From Lates calcarifer (lineage: Eukaryota > Chordata > Actinopteri > Centropomidae), in assembly GCF_001640805.2 (NCBI RefSeq), contig NC_066843.1, positions 105,123 through 169,122 of the forward strand: a stretch of 64,000 nucleotides of DNA, given 5' to 3'. The translations under genes and the position numbers were made by a program. Shown here one piece after another: positions 56,712 to 64,000 of this stretch. Position 1 is the stretch's first letter; every line of letters starts with the position of its first letter. The notes beneath the pieces are model-generated. The model saw only the letters and a list, made by a program, of their open reading frames with translations. It searched no databases and was not told where the DNA came from.

Positions 56712-58416
56712 CTGTAAAACACAAAATTAACAGTACAATGAACATTTTCAAATGATCTCTGAACATTGAGGATACATTCGCCTGTATTTCTCCACATGCT
56801 GAAGTGAGCGCAGTTCCCAGGTTACTTAATGCAAGCTGCTAACATTAGCATGTCCGACTAACTAGCTCACTACCTACAGTTGTAATCTAGCATTACATCA
56901 AAGATCAGGAGTTAGCACATAATAAACTAACTACATTATATTGTGGCGTTAAAAAGGTTCAGGACTGGAACATCTCTAGACTCACGTTAGCATCTCTGTC
57001 CTGATCTTTATTGGATTCGTTGATCTTTAGACTCCAACAGCTCCAGCTAACCTTACCTCAGATAAAGGTATGTTAGCAAACTAACCCACTAAACACCCAC
57101 TGTCCATGGACGTTGGTTTCAAGTCGGTCTGTTGAGGCTGTTATTTAGTACATATATATTTGTATTTAAAATCAGTCTGAGATTTACCCCCAGTACAGCC
57201 AACCAAATAAATGACATGTGATGTATATTTAGTTGAAAACTGGTTTTGTGTAAATTATGTCCAAAATTACTTAATATTAGATACACGTATGTGACAATAC
57301 ATGTACTATTACATTATTATAATAATCACTGTGAAAACACTGAATCTGAGAGCCCATGCTGGGTAAACAGTGAAAATTAATTTTTCCTGAAAAGATAAAA
57401 CCTGATCTTTAAGTTGACTGATCTTGACCCTGTGGGTTAGTTCAGACAAATTCCCTAAAAAACCCTTGATCACCATCCAAAGTTCTCCTAAAAAACTCTA
57501 ACAGCTATTTATTGTCTTCACAGAGTACAGAGGTCCCAGCGTCCCAAACTTGCTCTGCTTACAGCAACATTTAATAGACTAAACTCTATTTGGCAAAGAA
57601 AGTCAAAGCCACGTCTCCTATCAGAGGAATCCTGTGCTCACCTTAGTCCTTCCCAAATCGATTATCTCATAGAAAGACCTGCAGGTTCACTGCAAACCCT
57701 GACCCCTACCACCCCTCCTCTTCCCCCTACCCAGCTGAAGAAAATGGCCGCCCACCCTTTTACTCTCCACTGTCGACAAGTGCTTAGTCATGGGGGAACA
57801 TTGGGTCTCTGTAAATAATAATATACAGAGTGTGGTCTAAACCTGAGACCTCATATCTACAGTGACAAAACATTCACTACAAACTTGTGAAGTTCAGATG
57901 TTAAGGATTTACCTGAGATTCCGTCCAGACGTGAGTTCAGCTCCAGCTTCAGTCTGCTGCTGATCTGCTGCTTCACGGAGTCAAAACTGAAAGGAAACTC
58001 AAACAGAAACAGACTGACAGCGCCCCCTGCTGCTCAGCTGTTGTTACTCCACTTGGGATCCTGTGATCCAGTACTTAAAAACACTGACAGTTTTTGACTC
58101 CATCTCTACGCTCAGTGTAACTTTGACTTTGAAGCAGTGAGCAATGCATGTTTCAAACTTTTCAGAAAACTCAGTGTAACACGTGTTTAATGTAGAATTC
58201 ATTGTGTTTATTAGAGCTCAGTGATTCACACAAGAACACCGACTGTGAGCAGAACTTCTGTTTGTTTAGGAGGAAACTCCACAGGAGCCGAGACAAGTCT
58301 GAGTCAAAACACCTGCAAGACTGAGACAAGTCCAACTGTCCCATATGGAGGAAATGTTTGAGTGTCCACAACTTTTGATCACATGATGCATCTCTTCAGA
58401 CTCAACAGCCTCTGTC
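56712..58416. other. Paralogue A intron and spacer between the pair
   Basis: No ORF is supported. A 45-bp segment at about 57806-57851 (ctgtaaataataatatacag) and the stretch from 57853 recur at 59673-59716 and 59842-59900 near paralogue B. This defines the duplicated unit, which includes the promoter and first exon. Confidence 0.6.
57913..57998 (-). promoter_or_regulatory. Noncoding first exon and IRF-like promoter element of paralogue A
   Basis: A donor (gtaaat, minus strand) lies at 57907-57912, so a noncoding exon runs from 57913 to about 57980. Just beyond it is ACTGAAAGGAAACTC (GAAAGGAAAC at 57989-57998), two GAAA cores one base apart, with another GAAAC at 58006. This is IRF/ISRE-like but not a perfect ISRE. 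Confidence 0.5.
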
Positions 58417-59325
58417 TCATTGGACATTAAAGGAGCCGCTTTGACGAACCAGACTCTGCAGGTTCTCTCCTACTTCATTAAAGTAACATTCAATCTCTCT
58501 CTTCTGACTGCTGTACCTGCGACTGTAGTAAGCCTCAAAGTAATCCTTATACCTGCTGTTCTCAGGCAAACGATGCCACTTTGAATCTTCATCTACCAGA
58601 TAATGTATATAAGGGGACTGGGGGTGAACAAATCTACACTCTTCTTTACACTTCTTTTCTACCATCTCCCTGTGTTTTTTTAACAGCAGGTCCAGGTCTC
58701 TCTTGTAAGTCGAGATGAGCCTCTCCACAGGATCGCAGTCTGGAATCCCTCCAAGTCTCACCAGGTGGATCAGCATCTGGATGTGGAAGGCCGCCCCGTT
58801 GATCCAGGCCTTCAGAGCCTCAGAGGTCATCTGTCCGTCCCTCACCATGGAGTTCTTCAGCTTGGTGAGAGCTTCACTCAGCTTGTACTCGATCCGCTCG
58901 ATGTCGGTCCTCAGCTGGACTTTGTTCTTAAAGTTCACAGTGCACCTCTTCAGGCACTCATCGATCTGATCCCAGACCTCGGAGGCCTTCTCCTCTGCAA
59001 ACACACATCGCAGAGCGTCCTCTGTGCTCTTCTCTGGCGGACTTTTGGAAACAACATCGATGAGGATGGCGATGGCCAGCGCTCCGAGGCCCGCCAGTTC
59101 AGGAGCCGGCATCAGGGCAGCCATTTTCTCTGCCAGGTTCTTGATCCAGTCTGCAGCGTGGTCACCTGTCTCCATCTTCCTCCCCTCGTAGTGTTGTTTC
59201 AGGTTCTCTGATGAATCAAGACTGCAGAACTTCACAATGTTCTGATCAACTCTCATATTTGGACCCTCGTTGAACTGCTTCACAAATCTCTCCAGTTCTT
59301 CCTCCTTGCTGAGTATTTTACCCAT
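58417..59325 (-). CDS. Uncharacterised myristoylation-motif protein, paralogue B
   Basis: This 302-residue paralogue of the gene at 55776-56681 starts MGKILSKEEE, a textbook myristoylation context (MGxxxSK) with a basic residue for membrane binding. The hydrophobic segment is PAPELAGLGALAIAILIDVV. Residues about 105-215 are nearly identical to paralogue A. The N-terminal quarter (WIKNLAEKMAALM) and C-terminal third (YKDYFEAYYSRRYSSQKREI) have diverged but keep the same pattern, so both copies appear to be under constraint as proteins. The coding exon has an acceptor at 59350-59352 and a noncoding exon starting at 59903. The minus-strand AATAAA is TTTATT at 58207-58212. No catalytic motif, signal peptide or known domain is evident. 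Rapunzel-like fish families have a comparable helical build but I see no convincing shared motif. Confidence 0.85.
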   Translation of the reverse strand: MGKILSKEEELERFVKQFNEGPNMRVDQNIVKFCSLDSSENLKQHYEGRKMETGDHAADWIKNLAEKMAALMPAPELAGLGALAIAILIDVVSKSPPEKSTEDALRCVFAEEKASEVWDQIDECLKRCTVNFKNKVQLRTDIERIEYKLSEALTKLKNSMVRDGQMTSEALKAWINGAAFHIQMLIHLVRLGGIPDCDPVERLISTYKRDLDLLLKKHREMVEKKCKEECRFVHPQSPYIHYLVDEDSKWHRLPENSRYKDYFEAYYSRRYSSQKREIECYFNEVGENLQSLVRQSGSFNVQ

Positions 59326-59902
59326 GGTCCTGTTTTCAGATGTTTATCACTGTAACACACAAAATGAAAAGTATAATGATGATGATGTGACACAGATGAT
59401 GTGTTCACTGAGCTGTAGTTTGAGAGATTCTCAGTTTCTTTAGACTCCAACAGCTCCAGCCAACGTTACCTGAGGTAAAGGTATGAACGTAATGATATAT
59501 GTACTGTGCAGTTATAGTCATAATGATGTCTGATGCCAACTTCAGTCCTTCCCAAATTGCTCACTGCAACCCCACCCACTAGCACAAGTTATTCCTGATC
59601 AGCCGGGGAAGATGGCCGCTCACTGTTTTCCAATCCACCATCAAGTGCTTAGTCATAGGGGAACGTCAGGTCTCTGTAAATAATAATATACAGAGTGTGG
59701 TCTAAACCTGAGACAGCTTCTGTTATGATGTGGTGCTATATAAATAAACTGGACTTGACTGTTAGAGACTTCAGATCAGTTCCGTGCAGCTGTTCAACAG
59801 ATTTACAGTTTGTCAGAAGATGAAGTGGTGAACAGATGATTCATATCTACAGTGACAAAACATTCACTACAAACTTGTGAAGATCAGATGTTTAAGATTT
59901 AC

Positions 59903-59981
59903 CTGAGATTCTGTCCAGATGTGAGTTCAGCTCCAGCTTCAGTCTGCTGCTGATCTCTGTCTTCTGAAGTGAAAGTGAAGT
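59903..59981 (-). promoter_or_regulatory. Noncoding first exon and PRDI/IRF element of paralogue B
   Basis: The donor at 59897-59902 matches that of paralogue A, and the exon sequence (cagctccagcttcagtctgc) is shared. Immediately upstream in gene orientation, GAAGTGAAAGTGAAGT (59966-59981) contains the core of the interferon-beta PRDI element (GAAGTGAAAGTG). Confidence 0.55.
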
Positions 59982-60539
59982 CAGAGCAGCACAGACAGAC
60001 TGACGGCGCCCCCTGCTGCTCAGCTCAAATACAACACGTTTATAACTCGGAGGCTGAAAACATCCAGAGCCTGAGATCTGATCCTGGATCAGTCCAGACG
60101 TCAGGACTCCAGGTTTCTGTTCCTCAAACCAGAAACACCTCAGACTCAAAGATGATGTTTGACATCAGATGAAACTAAGACGTTATTTCATAACATCTGT
60201 GACCACAGCTGGAAAGTAACTAAGTACATTTACTCAAGTACCTGTTCCCTGTTCTTATACTCCACTACATCTCACGGGAATGTTGTACTTTTGTAGAGAC
60301 TCTGCAGATTCTGATCGATGATTCTAACTGTGACAGTATTCTGTCACTGCAGGGCCGGGAGAGGGCCCACGGGCCGCGGCTTGCTCCGCGCCGGTGCAGC
60401 AGCTGCAGTGAGCTGTTCACCGTCTGTCCCGCAGGAGGCGCCAACAGCCGCCATTTTCCTCTGAGCGGAAGAAGGAAGAGCAGAGGGGAAACATCCAACT
60501 CCGGTGGAAAAAATCCAACAAAAACACAGAATTCGTGCG

Positions 60540-63371
60540 ATGGACGTCCCGGGACCGGACAGCGACTGGAGGAGCCCCCAGTTCCGACAGAAGGTCGTCG
60601 CTCAGATGTGAGTTATTCCCGCTCCGAGTCGCGTTTTTCAAGCTATATCACTCCCTCTGCTTCTGTTAGCCGCATGAGCTAAGCTAACGTTAGCGCGGCT
60701 GGAAACAGCGTCACCGACAAACCGTACTGTGAAAATCCGTAAATTAAGAACGAGTTGTGAAAAAACAGAACTAGCATGGGTCCGTTATCACGGCAGGGAG
60801 GACGTAATGAAAGGTTCAGGTCCAGTCTTTAATTCGGCTCAGATAAAATGAACAGAATCAACTCGTAATATATAATTTCTGACAGATATCTTCGGTAGCA
60901 GCTGATGCTCAGTGAAATCTGCACCGTAACCATCAACAGCAGCTTCATAATCAGAAGATAATGGATTATATATGTTTGTCTATTATGAGAGTGTAAGAAG
61001 TTTCAGTTTAGTACACAGAGAATAATTTAACCAAGTACTTTACTGTACTCCTTTACATGTCCCAGTACTTTATACTGTATCAGAGGGAGATGTTGTAGTT
61101 TTCACTGAACCGTGTCTGATTGATCGACCATAAAGAAATAACTAACCAAGCAACTGTACTGATACTGTAGGTTAACACTGTACACACAGCAGTTTATAAA
61201 GCCTTTAAAATGATGATCATACTAATGTGATTACTCTGCTTAATGAGTACTTTTACCTTGGTACTTAAAGTATTTTTGATGCTGAGGACTTTTACTTGTA
61301 GCAGAATATTTCTACACATCAAGCATTTTTAAAAACAATGAAAACATCAGGAGATAAAGATCTAAAGGATCAGTAATCAGACTGAATGTAACAGGAAGTG
61401 ATGGTGACCATGTTCACCATCACTTCCTGTGTTTGTCCTCTGTGACTGTGGAAAATGACGAGTGTGTTTCTGGTGTTTCCTCCCAGCGAGGACGCGATGA
61501 GGAAGGCAGGAACCGCACACACCAAGTCCAGTAACGACATGGAGAACCACGTCTTCGTTAAAGCCAAGTCCAGAGTGAGCTGATGTTTCTGAACCAGCAT
61601 GAAAGAGCACAGAACTGTTTTCATGAAGGTCTGACTGAGTTTTCCTTTACAGGAGGAGTATTTATCTCTGGTGGCGAGGCTCATCATTCACTTCAGAGAC
61701 ATCCGTGAGTATCTGACCACGAGCTTCAACACGTAACAATCTCAGCGGCCACGTGAACACAGGGAGTCTGCATGTCTTCAGAAGGCCTTAAACAGTTTTT
61801 AAAAAGCCTTGAATTTCATTTAGGTAGTACTTACCTGGCAGGTGTCGGTTGTGGCAGCACCTGTGCTCCTGCAGCTCGCAGTGATCAAACGCACTTTTTA
61901 CAAGCTGCCGATGATTTGATTTCTGTCGTCGTTGATCAAACTACACTCATTCTACACATCTGATTCTGCTTTTGGAGACTGGTTTTCCTCAGTCTGATCG
62001 ACCCCATCAGCCTGTTTGGCTTCTACTAAATCTCCACTTTGAGATAGCATCAAATAAATCACTGTCGTGCCAGGGTCAAGGGGTCAAAGGTTGAATCATT
62101 GACTTTCACAATATAAAACATTGTGGCCAGATAATCGTGATTTAGATGTTTAAATACTGGACATCTTTTTCATTTCAGTTTTATTTTGAAATATAAAAAA
62201 AGCCCTACCTGTAAAAGTACCTGTGAAAAGAAAAACGGAGCAGTTACCACAGCTTATTGTGAGTACTGGACCCTGTGCAGGACTCAGTTAAAGTGAACTG
62301 TGCAGAGACTCTGCTGATGGAACAGGATGTAGTTTTAGTTTAAGTGTAAGATCCTGGTCAGATTCAGGTTCTGGTCTGGTTCAGGAGTCCGGACTTGGTC
62401 TGTTCCCCTGTGATTGACTCACATCTAAACATCATGTTTTATCTGTCGACTGTCGGCCAGGAAAGATGAGATGTTGAAAGACTTTATGAACCTGTTGAGT
62501 CTACAGAGGCTGCAGCTGTAAACTGACTACTTACTAACGACCGGTGTCTCCTTTACAGACAAGAAGACCCACGGAGGTTCAGGTAGGCGGACTTTGTTCT
62601 GGTCTCTGTTTGGTTCCTCTTTCATTTGAGTTTTTCTTTGCTGTGTTCTGTCCTCTGCCGGACCTGTCACTACCAGACTCATGGTGTTCATGATTTCTGC
62701 TGTGCATGTTGGAGCTGCGTAATATTGTCTGTTGTCTACCCTTCTGCTAGATCCCATGAATACCCTGACTAACCTGACAGGGGTTGGAGGGGGCCCGGGC
62801 GCCATCGGCATGGGGCCTCGCCCCGCCGGTGCTCCAGTGGGTGGCATGGGGGCCATGGGCCGATGCAGATAGGCCAGCATGCCATGGCAGGGGTGGCTGG
62901 AAACCCACAAGCCAGTGAGTGTGTTTCCTCCATGTGGTGTGTGTTTGCTGTGAATGCACATCAGTGGTTGCTGGCTGCGTCTCAGCTGCGCATTTTGGCG
63001 TCAGAGCCGGTCTTACTTTCAGTCTCTGCTTTGGCACGTTGTGTGTGTTTGAGACTCCAGAGCTCTCCTCAGACTGGTTCTGAGCTGTAGACCGGGTCGG
63101 TCCTTCACCTCCGTCTGTTCGCTCCGCAGTAGGGGCCCAGATGCCGATGCAGCAGATGGTGCAGGCGCAGCAGCAGCAGCAGCAGCAGCAGTCCATCCAG
63201 TTCCAGCAGTTCCAGCAGGCCCAGCAGCAGCAGCAGAACGCCATGCAGCAGCAGAGCGCCATGCAGCAGCAGCAGAACGCCGCCATCCAGCAGCAGTTTC
63301 AGGTGCAGCAGCAGCTGAGGGTGCAGCAGCTGCAGCAGCAACAGGCCCAGAACCAGCAGCAGCAGAACCAG
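60540..63371 (+). CDS. med15: Mediator subunit 15, 5' part of gene, truncated by window edge
   Basis: MED15 (ARC105) is a Mediator tail subunit that binds activators such as SREBP and SMADs through its N-terminal KIX domain. Exons: 60540-60607, 61487-61574, 61653-61704, 62559-62582, 62751-62914, 63130-63371; the gene continues past the edge. KIX: MDVPGPDSDWRSPQFRQKVV, then EDAMRKAGTAHTKSSNDMEN, then EEYLSLVARLIIHFRDIHKK. Next come DPMNTLTNLTG, a Gly/Met/Pro-rich linker and the glutamine-rich region (QMVQAQQQQQQQQSIQFQQF). Exon 5 is 164 bp but its neighbours' phases require 165: after GGMGAMG a base is missing and the frame hits TAG, while the next frame continues with MQIGQHAMAGVAGNPQA. The start ATG at 60540 gives the conserved MDV. 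The exon 6 acceptor is a tandem cag-tag. Confidence 0.93.
61391..61430. repeat. Perfect 17-bp stem hairpin
   Basis: The arms acaggaagtgatggtga (61391-61407) and the exact complement (61414-61430) flank a 6-base loop, ccatgt. It lies in med15 intron 1, about 55 bp before the exon 2 acceptor. Confidence 0.9.
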
Positions 63372-64000
63372 GTACACCACCACGCTAACAACACGTCTGA
63401 TACACATGAGAACACAAAACGGTATCATCTGAGCTCTGACAGCTTCAACACCCAGTTCCCTCAGACCAGCAGACCTTCAGACCTGAAGTCTCACTGAGGT
63501 TATCTGAGGGTGACGGTCTGTGATGCTGCTTCACTGTGAAGTCACTAAACTCTGATATACTCTGTAAGGACGTTAGATGAAAGTTGTCCAGGTCCTGAAA
63601 AAATATAGGAAGTGAAGCAGTCCTGAGTCTTTTCTTAACTTTGTGTTTGAGTAGTTTTTAGTAGTGATCAGGTAATGATGCCTATACTCCAGTTATTATT
63701 CCTCTTCTGTACAAATTATCTTGCATAACCACTCCTGCAAAACATACACCAGAAAGTGTGGTTCGATCAGGAATAGTGTCGTATGTCTGTTAGTAACGTT
63801 TTTATTAACCCTGAGTTTAATTTGCTTTCTGATAGCTGTTATAGTTTTTATAAAATCTCAGTTTAAGTTTTATGTTTTTCATTTTTTACAGTGTCAGAGT
63901 TTATAATGGGTGTGTATTGCACGGAATGTTCAGGGTTAGTGTGTGTGACATCATCACTCTAACTGCCACCTCTGAACATTTTACCATAAAAATCAGATTC
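63372..64000. other. med15 intron, no further exon seen
   Basis: Downstream of the donor at 63372 (gtacac) I find no glutamine-rich or other med15-like exon before the window ends. Confidence 0.6.

Noticed and set aside
55776..59325. Naming the tandem pair as rapunzel or cephalotoxin-like proteins
   Set aside because: General helical layout is similar but I can point to no shared motif; a profile search would be needed.

Overview
The window is nuclear DNA of a ray-finned fish, probably a percomorph teleost. The evidence is compact GT-AG introns, long (CA)n/(TG)n, (CT)n and (GGA)n tracts, many short 'gctaac/gctagc' tracts, LINE and pogo/Tigger remnants, and an SPRY-type TRIM gene. Every gene below was assembled by eye from exon-length open frames, splice-site dinucleotides and remembered family sequences; no alignment was run.

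Layout. 1-5928 (-): 5' part of fbxl19 (CXXC, PHD, acidic linker, start of the F-box), running off the left edge, with a CpG-rich block at about 7.0-8.25 kb as its likely promoter. 9777-14694 (+): ube2m, the NEDD8 E2, complete. 17120-22043 (-): a complete RING/B-box/coiled-coil/SPRY TRIM ligase, with an intronic LINE remnant. 26453-30213 (-): utp18. 34225-39136 (-): wipf2. 40695-43764 (+): a ZWINT-type kinetochore gene with a C-terminal extension. 46458-54424 (-): nr1d1 (Rev-erb alpha). 55776-59325 (-): two tandem copies of an intronless-CDS gene I cannot name. 60540-63371 (+): 5' part of med15, running off the right edge.

Most genes are unrelated housekeeping or regulatory genes: neddylation, SSU processome, actin/WASP, kinetochore, circadian receptor, Mediator. 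The most interesting part is the tandem pair at 55.4-60.0 kb. Its two proteins are 301 and 302 residues long. Both have a myristoylation-type N-terminus and one hydrophobic segment, their middle third is nearly identical at DNA level, and an IRF/PRDI-like GAAA motif lies at the start of the transcribed region of each copy. I read them as candidate interferon-inducible, membrane-anchored paralogues with recent gene conversion.

Quality note. Four conserved places break frame by exactly one base (nr1d1 DBD exon, nr1d1 LBD exon, the med15 exon at 62751-62914, fbxl19 first coding exon), and the large fbxl19 exon changes frame at G/C runs. Both sides of each break remain conserved, and the ube2m, TRIM, wipf2 and zwint coding lengths are exact multiples of three. 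Consensus indel errors are therefore likelier than pseudogenes.
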